From Colocasia esculenta (taxonomy: Eukaryota > Streptophyta > Magnoliopsida > Alismatales > Araceae), in NCBI GenBank assembly GCA_014218235.1, contig CM024753.1, positions 175,002,348-175,066,347 on the forward strand: DNA of 64,000 nt. Direction: 5' to 3'. Position numbers and translations under genes: made by a program. This document shows, one piece after another, positions 54,270-64,000 of the stretch; within the stretch, counting starts at the first letter, position 1, and each line of letters starts with the position of its first letter. The notes beneath the pieces were generated by a model. The model was given only the letters and a program-made list of their open reading frames with translations, searched no databases and was not told where the DNA came from.

Positions 54270-54893
54270 AGTATACTTTGACTTTTCTGAAGTCAAAGTC
54301 AAAGAAAAGAGATACAAGATGAACTTCGACTCTACAGAAGTCGCAGTGAGACTGATCACATACTTTGACTTTTAGAAAGTTAGAGTGATAAGAGTGTTCA
54401 CCAATCGATGTCAAACTTCGACTTCAAGGGAGTCAGAGTGCAAGGAATTATAAACTAGGACTTTCAAGGAGTTGGAGTATAATACAAAGACTTCGACTTC
54501 TCAGGAGTCGGAGTAAGAGGACTTCGACTTTTAGAAGTCGGAGTGAAAGTGTTCATCAATTGATATCTTACTTCGACTTTAAGAGAGTTGGAGTCTGGAC
54601 TTTGACTTCTAAGAAGTCGGAGTACTATCAGACTTCGACTTCAAAGAGTCGGAGTACAGTTCATTCATAGATGGTTCAACACTTTGAATTTTCTAGAGTC
54701 GGAGTCCACAGTCAGAGTTAGTATGGTATATAGTATACACTGTGGACTTAGAGAAATTTTGTGATAGTGTTGATATAGAGTATTATACAAGTCATGTTTC
54801 TTGTGGCATATTCCAATAGATTTGTTTGTAGAGAGTCTTAAAAGGTTTTGTCATAGCAAAAACACAATATTTTAAAGAGATAGTTGCTCAACA
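54270..54893 (-). repeat. copia2 3' LTR (right part) with CTTCGACT hairpin array
   Basis: The LTR opens TGTTGAGCAACT on minus at 54893. Between 54270 and 54725 are about eight inverted repeats of the form ACTTCGACTT-loop-AAGTCGGAGT, for example 54491-54514 and 54521-54544. Most arms contain one T:G pair, which a transcript could still pair. Confidence 0.75.
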
Positions 54894-54910
54894 ATTCTCC
54901 CCCTTTTTGT
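54894..54910 (-). other. copia2 polypurine tract
   Basis: AAAAAGGGGGAGAAT on minus, same form as in copia1. Confidence 0.8.
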
Positions 54911-55093
54911 TAATTTTAAATAGATAGTGAAAAATAAATTTGATTTTGCAAAACTGTGTCCTATATATTTGTTTCTTACTTTCTTTCTCCCCCTTTGTGA
55001 CATTAATAGAAAGGATAAGAGACAAAGAGAGAGAGAGATACATGAGATGTGGAGAACAAATCTATATTAATGTCTGTAATAACAAAATTACAT

Positions 55094-58000
55094 TTATGAG
55101 GGAGACAAAGAACTAGGAAGATACAGGGAAGGAGGGATTTTAGCAAGGAAAGGCTGAAGAAGAGCCCAAAGCTTCTTCTCATTGCCAGAGAAGAAATTCT
55201 CAAACTTGGAGAAATCTATGTATAGGAGGGTCCTATAGAAGGGATTTTCCTATAAGACTTAATGTGCCTACGATGAAACCAGCTAATCCTCCTATTGTAG
55301 TTACCATGGCCCAGGGTATGCTTCAGGGGAACAAATTTCTTGTTGGCTGCTAGGTGGAGGAACTCATGGACAGTTATATTCCAATGCAGGCACTGAGAGT
55401 ATGCTGCTTCCTTGGCTTGGTAGTACACAAGAAACCTCTGCTTCCATTTATGTGCGATAGATTTCTAAAGAGTCTCATAACCTTGCAGAGACATTCAGGA
55501 ATAGAAAACTTAAGTTTTTGACAATTTGTGTGATCTTCTGAGTAAGTTGCTGCCCATTGATCTTCAGTAAATCTCTCAGACTCGGCAAAACAATTCTGGA
55601 AATCTATCATATGCTGAGAGTTCTTTGGATCATGCATGAGGGCAAACCTATGGAATGACAAACTGATGTTGTACTTGATTCTGACTCTGGCAGCTATCCT
55701 TATGTGCCTATTGAATACAACCTGGGCAAACGATTTCCTAGAAGAAATAGCACCTATCAGACTGGGATGTAGTCCAGAGGGAAATCCAACCATCATAGAA
55801 GGTGTGATCTTTCTTTTCCCATGAATGATCATCTCCCACTGTCCTTTATTCACATCTGGCAAGCCCATCCTAAATTTGGCTTCATTGAATTGTTTCATCC
55901 TAATGTACTTGGTCTGGAGCTCTCTTAGGAGGTTGCCAAACAGATAAAAAAATCTAAGATTAAGGTGAAGGGGAACATCCATAAACTAGTTCCTAGCCTG
56001 AGTGGCTTGAAATTTAGTGGCTTCACCAGGGTAGAGTTTTAAGAAATCTATAGGGGAGAGACTGTGGCTTTTCTGTGTATGAGATTTACATCAGCCAATA
56101 GTACTTGGGAAGACTGGAGCAAGGAAGAAAGCCAGTCTTCAAATGTATAGCCTAGCATCTCATGGACTTTAAGAAAGACTTTGATGGACAGGAATTCCTT
56201 GAAGAGGTTCATGTGATGTTCAGAATGGTGTATGAAGACATACCAAAAAGGGGGAAGAAGGGTGCTAGGGTTGTCTTTTAGCTGACGCCCTACTCTTGAG
56301 GATAGTACCACACTAGGTACAATCTCAGCAAGTGAAAGAGTGGATCTGCTTGAAGAAGGAGTAGAAGAAGTAGGGAGAGAAGAAAAAAATGTGGAGCTAA
56401 ATTGTGAAGAGTGGGTATGTTTACCTTGGAAGGCTAGAAAGTGTACTTCAGAGGATATAGAAAGTGAAGTACTTGTAGAAGAAGGATTTTGAGCCTCTGG
56501 TTGAGAGGTAGAGGGAATAGGTTGAGAAGGAGGTGGAGGTTGATCAACAATAGGAGATGTAGGATCAGTAGTAGTAGTAGGAGTTGGATTAGTAGGAGGA
56601 GAGGAAATGGTCAAGGGCTAAGAAGGGAAGACTGGTTGACCAGCTATATGGAGTTTCCTTCTAACCCTCCTCTTAAAAGTTTTGACCTTAGGATCGGCAT
56701 CTACCTCTATAGGCTGATCCTGAAACTCTAGGGGCTACTCAGAAACTGACCCTTGCTACTAAGGTGGCTGCTGCTGAATCTGATCTGGCTCAACTGCAGG
56801 ATCCATACTGGACTGTTCCGCAGGCTTATCTGACTGTGGAAGCTCTTCCTCAGGGTGCTACTACTGCTGCTGCTCCTCTGGTTGTTGCTCCTCTATTGAG
56901 CAGTTGGGGGAGCATGAGACCTACTTGTGCCCTATTGGCACACCAACTGTAATAACAGGTCCTTCATCTACTGGACCTCCTCAGACATAAAGTCAAACTT
57001 GACATCAATCTGCTAGATTTGCATTTGCGGAACTGTCAAAATTTCTTACTGCTTCAAGACTAAGTTCATCACATCATCCACATTTCTGCTGGTCTCCTCC
57101 TGAGACCTTGGCCAGGTCTCAACATGTGGTGGAGAGACATGGTGGTCTTCTTTAAATGATGGCTCTATTGGAGTGGTGCTTGGGATGTCCTCTTCTTGAG
57201 CGACTCCCTTGACCCTCAAATCCCTTAGCACTTGATTTATGGTTTCTTCAGGTGCATCTTGCTCTGGGGATGGGACAAAAGCCTAAACTTGCTCTTGTTC
57301 ATCCATAGGCACTTCTATTCTAACTTCCTCATTACCAATCTGTGGAGGCTGAACTGTAGGAATGGATGAGGAACTCTGTGCCTCATCAGAAAATACTTCA
57401 TGTGAGCACTTTGGCACAGAGTCCTTGGTCCAAAAGTTTTGTGCCTTACTTTTCAAACTATAGTGGCTTACCCTCAGAGTTGAAAGTCCTATCTTTTCTC
57501 CTTCACAACCACAGAGATTTCATTATTCAACTCAACTGAAAACCTCTTGAAAATAAGGGTCAGCAGGGGTCCATAGGGGAGAGACTCTGCAAGTTCCTAG
57601 ACCCTGCCATCCTCTCCAAGATAATGGAGGGCAGGTTGACCTCATGCTTCTGTACTGCCCAAAATAGCAAACTCCCCTCTCTGCCAGTGATTGAGGAATG
57701 GGTGCCAGCCCTAGGAGTGATAATGGTGGTTATGATGGAGTACATAATTTCTTTTCTGCAAATAGCTCATTAACTAAGAGGCATTTCTTAGAGAGGGATC
57801 CTAAATTTCCAATAACCCTACTCTCTGCTTCTCAAGGGGCACTACCTCACTAATCCTGTTCCCAGAATTGGGGCAATCCAAGATATCTACTAACAAATCC
57901 TCAGACGATGTAATAATCTTCCCTTTCACAGAACTAGTAACTGATCCATCTGTGCCGATTTGGAGGGAGAGATAAAATGCTTTCATAGAAGCCTCAAATG

Positions 58001-58189
58001 TGGGTTCACAAATCTGGCAAAGCTTCGACAAGCCCATGACATCTAAGGTTTTGGCTACCCACCCAAGATACCAGTTAACTGACCAAAATCTACAACCTTT
58101 CTAGAACAGATGGAGGCCTTGGCTAAGGATAACCGCTGAAACTGTTCAGGGGTGAAAAGGGTGCCTTCGGGAGCCCTAGAAGAGGCCAT
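55094..58189 (-). pseudogene. copia2 env-like ORF
   Basis: The ATG at 58189 (MASSRAPEGTLFTPEQFQRL) matches the start of the copia1 protein (LTPEQKERL). The plant transposon protein domain (CQICEPTFEASMKAFYLSLQ, GSVTSSVKGKIITSSEDLL) follows, then acidic, Ser/Pro-rich (56610-56250) and C-terminal parts. A conserved end reads FSKFENFFSGNEKKLWALLQ, cf. FQQYFERQEEQAWETI in copia1. About 1030 codons with many stops. The name env-like rests on position only. Confidence 0.6.
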
Positions 58190-58539
58190 CTGAGCAAAAA
58201 TGAAACAGGAGACTGAGAGGGATGACAAAGGAGATTTGTCTATAGAAGTCAAGCAACCTACCTTTCTTTAGAGAGATGAAGAAAATCTACAGAAGCTTTG
58301 AAGGTTGTTTCGTCAGGTTGAAGAATACGCGCGGGAACCAGGAGGAAGACGACAGAAGAGTCGGAGACAGTTCAAATGGGTGATTTGGGAAGAAAGAAGG
58401 AAAGGTCCTAATATAGAAGGAGGATATGTAACGGACCATTGATGAGGAGATGAACGATTGTGATTAAATGAGTAAACTATTATAACTAATTCCTCTTTAA
58501 ATGAAACTTTAAAAACCCTTTTTTTAAAAAAAATAATAA

Positions 58540-58700
58540 TACTCTGACTTTATAAACTCCGACTTTGTAAGAGTCGAGGTACAAAACTTCGACTTCACAA
58601 AAGTCGTAGTACACAACTCTGACTTTATGAGAGTCTTAGTAGACTCCGACTTCGTGAGAGTCACAGAGCCTAAACTCCGACTTCATAACAATCGAAGTTC
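58540..58700. repeat. Second CTCCGACTT hairpin array, between pol and env-like ORF of copia2
   Basis: Five or six inverted repeats of the LTR type recur here, for example ACTTCGACTT/AAGTCGTAGT at 58576-58600 and ACTCCGACTT/GAGAGTC near 58641. The array begins about 50 bases after the pol stop. Confidence 0.7.
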
Positions 58701-58748
58701 CAAGACTTAGAAAAATTTAACAATGAATTAAACATATTCCACAGAAAT

Positions 58749-60117
58749 TTAATCAGGGTTGCACATACCTATATCTCTTCTTATTGAAGTAAATCTATCT
58801 TCAGGAAGAGGTTTAGTAAATATATCAGTTAATTGATTATTTGTAGAGACAAAATCAAGTAAAATATCTCCAATACCTACATGGTCCCTGATGAAATGAT
58901 GTCTGAGATATGCTTGGTTCTTGAATGTTGGATTGGATTTTTGGTCAAGTTGATTGCGCTTGTGTTGTCACACAGCATTGGAATTTCATGAAGTGTATGA
59001 CCATAATCTTCCAGTTGATGTTTGATCCACAGTAGTTGAGTGCAGCAACTTCCAGCTGCAATGTACTCTGCTTCTATTGTGGACAAAGCTACCGAATTTT
59101 GCTATCTGGAAGAACAAGAAATTAAGCATCCTACAAGAATTTGACAAGTACCATTAGTGCTTTTTCTATCTATTTTACATCCAGCATAGTCAGCATCACT
59201 ATATCCAATCAATTTGAATTCAGAACATCTGGGATACTATAAACCCAACTTACTTGTGTTTATAAGATATCTAAAAATTCTTTTAACAACATTAACATGA
59301 GATTCTTTAGGATCATCTTGAAATCTAGCACACAAACATACACTGAATATTATATCTGGTCTACTAGTAGTAAGATAGAGTAATGACCCAATCATATCTC
59401 TATAGATCTCCTGATCTACTTTCTTGCCAAGTGGATCACTATCTAACTTAATTCCTGAGTTCCTAGGTGTTCCTAAGGGCTTACACTTGTCAAAACCATA
59501 TTTATAAAGTAAATCTGAAATGTATTTGGTTTGACAAATGTGAGTACCTTCCTTGGTTTGCTTAATTTGCAACCCAAGAAAATAGTTAAGCTCACCCATC
59601 ATACTCATCTCAAACTCACTTTGCATAAGGTTTTCAAAGAATTTGCAAAGTGATTGATTAGTAGAACCAAAAATAATATCATCAACATATATTTGTACAA
59701 TCAAGATTCCTTCTGAAAATTTCTTAATAAATAGGGTGCTATCTACTTTACCTCTTATAAAATCATGTGATATAAGATAAGCACTTAGTCTTTCATACCA
59801 AGCTCTTGGGACTTGTTTCAAACCATATAGTGCTTTCTTTAAACAGAATACATAATTTAGATACTTAGTATCTTCAAAACCAGGTGGTTACTCAACATAA
59901 ACTTCTTCTTTTATGAAACCATTCAGAAAAGTACTTTTAACATCCATTTGAAATAAATTGATGTTAAGAGAACATGCATATGCTAATAGAATTCTAATTG
60001 CCTCTAATCTAGCAATTGGAGCATAGGTTTCATCAAAATCAATGCCTTCCTCTTGGGAATATCTCTTGTGCTACCAGTCTAGCCTTGTCAGTGATCACTC
60101 TGATTCATCCTGATTTT
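58749..60117 (-). pseudogene. copia2 reverse transcriptase C-terminal part and RNase H
   Basis: 59821-59237 is an unbroken RT frame with catalytic YVDD at 59678-59689 (QIYVDDIIFGSTNQSLCKFF), then YFLGLQIKQTKEG and GSLLYLTTSRPDIIFSV. RNase H (59200-58760) keeps STIEAEYIAAGSCC and LCDNTSAINLTKNPIQHSRT. The frame ends IGMCNPD with TAA at 58749-58751. Sequence before 59821 is frame-shifted and stops at the gypsy insertion. Confidence 0.85.
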
Positions 60118-60135
60118 ATTTTTGAAGACCATATC

Positions 60136-62056
60136 TGAACGACCCAGGATCCGAATTACCAGTTACCAACCAGTAACCCGAATCCTGACCGCCACCCACG
60201 AGCCAAGCTCGCCGAAAGGGTAAGAAGAGAACGTTTGAGGAGACATATAAGAAATGTACACACCACAAAATTAAAAATTTCACTATATAATATTTCTGTT
60301 TAGTACAACTCAGAGCTAATAACAACAAAAGTACAGAGTACAGGAGTACAAAAACTAGGTACTACTCACAACAGCTAAGCGGGACCAGCACCGGAATGAC
60401 AAGGCTCCCCAGCACCTGGAGCTGACGACGAACCACCTGAAAGGGAAGGGAGTGAGTCTCAAGGAGAGACCAGTAGGGACACTAACCCCCACTGGTAATA
60501 GTACTACTAGCAGTGCGGGAAGAAAAGCAACAGTAAATAAAAACACCGCACAACACATAAAAATCGATGGCATAGCACGTAACTCCTCACAGGAGTGCGC
60601 CGAGAAACTGGAACCTCGCAGGCTCAACAGCACAATAAGCACACACACACAAAACACACACACACACACAATCTAGGACCAGCTAGGGCCTATGGCTTGG
60701 TGCCTCGACACCATAGAGTCCTTCAACCCTAGTCACGTGTGCACACTCAGACGCTCTCCCTTGCGTCTGGTCCTCGACCGGATTTCCCCTACGTCGGACT
60801 CGAATGGTGAAGAAGGGGCACCATGGAAACTGACGGTAACCACCACAAGGGGCACGCACTGGACGGAGTCGCACTCAACGTCTAGGCTCACCGGTGGAAT
60901 AGCACGCCAGTCATCCATACGGAGCCTTCACCTTAATGTGTGGGAAAACACACACAAGAATGGAAGAACACAACACAGGCACAGATGGAAACGCTCTCAA
61001 TGTCCGGCACACCGTGCCAACAGGCGGACACCATGTGTCGGTGCCTCAAACCATGAAAAGGGAATATAGCATGCTGGGACTCACCTGTGGGTTGACGGCA
61101 ACATCGATTGCCGCCAACCAGGAAGCAGACGGCGGCATCCCTCGCCGTCAACTGTGGGTAGGCGGCGACATGCTGGACATCTACCAAAAGTAGACGGCCA
61201 TAAGCTGGCCGTTTCCCAAGTCAACGGCAAGCGATCTCGCAATCGAGTCCTCCCTGAAGAGCTTAACGTCAACCGATGTTGACGTTAAGTTCTTCAGCTT
61301 CCAGCAACCAAGATGGCCCTAGCCGATCCAAGGGCGATCCAGCCCAAAAACAGCAGTTGGATGCAGGGAAACACTTTCCCTCATCAATTACACTATCACC
61401 GCACGAAAAAAAAATATGTCTGACGCTCGATTGGCGAAATCACCCCAAAACCCGACATGGAAAAAACCCTCCCCAAATTGTGATTTCCACGCAATACACA
61501 TGCAATAAACACTCACAGGGGAGCTAAGGGGTCAAGTCCTTAAAAAACACTGAAAACTCCAAAAACCTCGATTCACGCCGCGAGCCCCACAGCCCTCCAC
61601 CCCGCGATTTCCCGCCCGCATCCCGTCGCTGCACCACGACCACACGCACCACGAACTCCCGTCGGCACACGGAAGAGGTGGAGAAGGTGAGGGGTGAGGG
61701 GTGGTGGAAAGGAGAGGGGAGAAAATGGGGGTGAAAGGGGTCTCGGGTTGCCCTAAACAACACAGAGGCCGAGCAAGTTGACGTCAACATATGTTGCCGT
61801 CAACTACACCGACAATACTTGACATCAAGATTTCTTGTCATCAAGTTCACGCTCGGGAAAACTCTAGAACCTCTAGTAGACGTCAACACCGATTGATGCC
61901 AAGACCCAGTCAACGACAACACTCTTACATCAACCCCCCTGTAGACGTCAACACCCTTGACGTCAATCCGCTGCTAGCGTCAACATCACTTGACGTCAAC
62001 AGGTAATGTTCCTCAAGAAGGCCCATTAAGGGTCCATTAAGGCCCAAGGCCTTATA
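60136..62056 (-). repeat. Tekay-like 3' LTR
   Basis: About 1.9 kb from plus TGAACGACCC to CCTTATA. On minus it would start TATAAGGCC directly after the purine-rich TTTTAAGGGAGAGGGC. An AC microsatellite lies at 60639-60671. The right border is less certain than the left. Confidence 0.6.
61085..62005. repeat. TTGACGTCAA inverted repeats in Tekay-like LTR
   Basis: Perfect stem CTTAACGTCAAC (61262-61273) / GTTGACGTTAAG (61278-61289), perfect palindrome GTTGACGTCAAC (61777-61788), near-perfect GGTTGACGGCAA/TTGCCGCCAACC (61091-61120), a pair around CTTGACATCAAG (61818-61845), and further GACGTCAA words to 62000. TGACGTCA is the classical site for plant bZIP (TGA-type) factors. Confidence 0.75.
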
Positions 62057-62075
62057 GCCCTCTCCCTTAAAAGAA
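62057..62075 (-). other. Tekay-like polypurine tract
   Basis: On minus TTTTAAGGGAGAGGGC, downstream of a coding end with FEFRGRNSFK. Confidence 0.6.
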
Positions 62076-62079
62076 TTTC

Positions 62080-62522
62080 GCCCTCGAAATTCAAACAATG
62101 CAAGGGGTAGAGAACTCACGAAGAGGTACGGTAAATTCTCGCGCATCTCTGTCCCCGTTCCCAGGTTGACTCGCTCCTGAGTGCCGCTACCACGCTATGC
62201 GAACCAATGGGATTTCCTTGTTCCTTAACCTCTGAACTCGGCGATCCTCAATGTACAGCGGGTACTCTGGCACTGTCAACCCTGGTGTCACCTCTGACCA
62301 CTCTGCACTCGGGAGAACATGCTACTCATCTGGAAGGTACCTCCGCAGCATCGACACATGAAACACATCGTGGACTACTGCCAACTCTGGCGGAAGCTGA
62401 AGCCGATACGCCAAACCTCCGACACGCTCGGTAATGGTGAAGGGTCCAATATAGTGGGGACTCAACTTCCCGCGTCTACCGAACCTCATCACCCCCTTCA
62501 TAGGGGACACCCTGACGAACAC
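62080..62522 (-). pseudogene. Tekay-like integrase C-terminus and chromodomain-like tail
   Basis: RRGKLSPHYIGPFTITERVG and VHDVFHVSMLRRYLPDE are followed by a TGA at 62322 and, in the same frame, by a tail with EIPLVRIAWQRG and EMRENLPYLF, the usual chromodomain-like end that targets integration to heterochromatin in this lineage. Confidence 0.75.
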
Positions 62523-62639
62523 TTGGTCCCCAACCTGAAACTCGAGCGGTCGCCTGTGCTGATCAGCATAACTCTTTTGTCGGCTCTGCGCAGTCTGAAG
62601 CCTCTATCATGAGTTGAACCACCTCCACTGCTTGCTATA

Positions 62640-63145
62640 CTAACTCTGGTCCAGTGATGACTCATTCGCCCACCTCAAACCAGTCAAGAGGAGTACGACA
62701 CGGTCGTCCGTACAGGGCCTCATAGGGTGCCATGCTGATACTGGAATGATAACGATTGTATATGCAAACTCGACCAACGGAAAGTGTGCTGCCCAAGACC
62801 TCTGCCACTCCAGACAACAAGCACGCAACTTGTCCTCCAAGGTCTGGATAGTGCGCTCCGACTGTCTGTCCGTCTGAGGGTGATAGGCAGAGCTAAACGC
62901 TAACTCTGTCCCCAAAGCTCTCTGAAAGTTGCGCCAGAACCCAAAAGTGAAGCGAGAATCTCTATCTGACACAATAGAGATCGGCACCCCGTACAAAGGA
63001 ACAATTCGCTCCATGTACAATCTGGCCAACCTGCTCACACCCCAGCCGGCTCTGATGGGCAAGAATCTGGCAGTCTTCATAAGTTTGTCCACAAGCACCC
63101 AAATACTATCATATCCTCCAGCTGACCTTGCAGTCCACACACAAA
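62640..63145 (-). pseudogene. Tekay-like integrase core
   Basis: GGYDSIWVLVDKLMKTARFL, then SIVSDRDSRFT with the second catalytic Asp and TDRQSERTIQTLEDKLR with the catalytic Glu. The zinc-binding N-terminus and a clear first Asp are absent: the RNase H end runs almost directly into the core, so several hundred bases are deleted. A frameshift follows near 62720. Confidence 0.8.
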
Positions 63146-63150
63146 ATTTG

Positions 63151-63700
63151 TCATCTGGTGGAAACTCTAAAGGATCCCTCTGCTGCAGATTGCCACAACT
63201 GCCACTCCCTCAGCATAAGGTAACTCATCTGTGCCTTCCTGCTCAAGGCATCTGCAACCACGTTCGTCTTCCCAGGCTGATACTCAATGCTGAAATCATA
63301 GTCCTTCAGATATTCCATCCAACAATGTTGCCTCATGTTCAGATCCCTCTGAGAAAAGACATACCGTAGGCTTTGGTGGTCGGTGCGAACCACAAATCTT
63401 ACTCCATACAGGTAATGACGCCAAATCCTCAGTGCAAACACCACAACTACAAGCTCCAGGTCATGGGTCGGATAACTCTCCTCGTGGGGCTTTAGTTGAC
63501 GCGATGCATAAGCCACCACTCTGCCATGCTGCATCAGTACTGCTCCTAAGCCAACACCAGAAGCGTCTGTGCAGACCTTGAAACCCTCTATATCAGAAGA
63601 CAACACTAGGACTGGAGCTGACGTAAGCAGCCGCTTCAACTCCATGAAGCTCTACTCACACTACTCTGACCACTCGAATAGTACTCCCTTCCTTGTCAAA
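63151..63700 (-). pseudogene. Tekay-like RNase H
   Basis: Open for 164 codons with the catalytic residues in CTDASGVGLGAVL, HDLELVVVVFAL and VRTDHQSLRYVF, ending YQPGKTNVVADALSRK. It is followed by RT upstream on minus. It looks locally intact. Confidence 0.85.
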
Positions 63701-64000
63701 CGAGTCAGGGGTGCTACAATCTGCGAAAAATCTCTGATAAATCTATGGTAGTAACCTGCCAATCCCAGAAAACTGTGAATCTCTGTCACTGATCGGGGTC
63801 TCTCCCACTACAAGTGCCTCGACCTTTGCTGGATCCACTGAAACTCCGTCGCCTGAGATCACGTGTCTCAAGAAGTGAACTTGCTACAACCAAAAACTCA
63901 CACTTGCTGAACTTGGCATACAGCTGGTGCTCTCACAGGGTCTGTAACACGATCCTCAGGTGCTGGGCGTGCTCCTCCTCTAAAGCAGAGTACACCAGAA
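63701..64000 (-). pseudogene. Tekay-like RT, C-terminal end, truncated by window
   Basis: Fragments HQLYAKFSKCEF, FLGLAGYYHRFIRDFSQI and VAPLTRLTRKGVLFEWSE are typical of the RT thumb/connection of gypsy elements. Several stops occur. The catalytic part is outside the window. Confidence 0.7.

Larger units (their letters stand above)
54160..60130 (-). mobile_element. copia2: SIRE-like copia element, 5' half beyond a gypsy insertion
   Basis: On minus: RT-RNase H (60117-58749), spacer, env-like ORF (58189-55094), polypurine tract and 3' LTR start at 54893. It is a diverged relative of copia1: pol and env-like parts align throughout. It is cut inside RT by the Tekay-like element at 60131-60135 (ATATC). 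gag, protease, integrase and 5' LTR should lie beyond the window. The left LTR border is not located. Confidence 0.8.
60136..64000 (-). mobile_element. Tekay-like Ty3/gypsy element (3' half)
   Basis: Left edge TGAACGACCCAGG follows ATATC (60131-60135) within copia2 RT. On minus the order is RT, RNase H, integrase, C-terminal chromodomain-like tail, polypurine tract, 3' LTR. The phrases SLRYVFSQRDLNMRQ, RRGKLSPHYIGPF and HDVFHVSMLRRY are typical of chromoviruses of the Tekay/Del type. The window ends inside RT. Confidence 0.8.

Noticed and set aside
60639..60671. AC microsatellite as a possible regulatory or Z-DNA site
   Set aside because: Simple repeat inside an LTR with nothing beyond composition to support a function.

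Overview
This is nuclear DNA of a seed plant, most likely an angiosperm. It carries plant-specific LTR retrotransposon lineages: Ty3/gypsy Tat and Tekay-like, and Ty1/copia SIRE-like. It also has a hAT-type MITE and a captured plant mobile domain gene with 64-85 bp introns. I cannot name the species. I see no convincing host gene. Nearly all of the 64 kb is retrotransposon DNA, as expected of pericentromeric or intergenic heterochromatin.

Layout. (1) 1-11335: a decayed Tat-lineage gypsy element on + (T1). It has gag split by a MITE, no reverse transcriptase, RNase H, an extra archaeal-type RNase H, integrase, a 3.5 kb 3' UTR full of tandem hairpin repeats, and a 3' LTR with promoter. (2) 11336-53213: element B, a gag-only gypsy element inserted in the T1 LTR. 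(3) 12611 to the assembly gap at 45176-45275: element A, a related gag-only element inserted in the 5' LTR of B; it carries an antisense plant mobile domain gene. (4) 18888-37661: S1, a long solo LTR (about 3.6 kb without its own insertions) inserted in A. S1 holds a solo LTR of a third family (S3, 19499-21048) and a 13.6 kb SIRE-like copia element (copia1, 22296-35896) on the minus strand. (5) 42646-45175: S2, a second member of the S1 family, inserted in the 3' LTR of A and cut by the gap. (6) 53214-60130: AT-rich DNA, then a second copia element (copia2, minus strand). (7) 60136-64000: the 3' half of a Tekay-like gypsy element on minus, inserted in copia2 and running out of the window. Target-site duplications support these junctions: GGTCG for S1, AAAGA for copia1, ATGTA for S3, 8-bp GGGATGGG for the MITE, and GGCAG/AGCAG (one mismatch) for B.

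How the parts work. No element here looks autonomous. T1, copia1, copia2 and the Tekay-like element once encoded replication enzymes but are full of stops, frameshifts and deletions. A and B never show RT, RNase H or integrase and would have depended on a relative for these. The most unusual signal is shared by otherwise unrelated elements. Each family carries, in its LTR, leader, 3' UTR or pol-env spacer, an array of short inverted repeats, mostly with a CG core, and each family uses its own word: GTCGCGAC and GCGAC/GTCGC in A, B, S1 and S2; ATCGCG/CGCGAT in S3; GTCGTTGCGAC in copia1; CTTCGACT/AGTCGGAG in copia2; TTGACGTCAA in the Tekay-like element. T1 has a different, GC-poor set.
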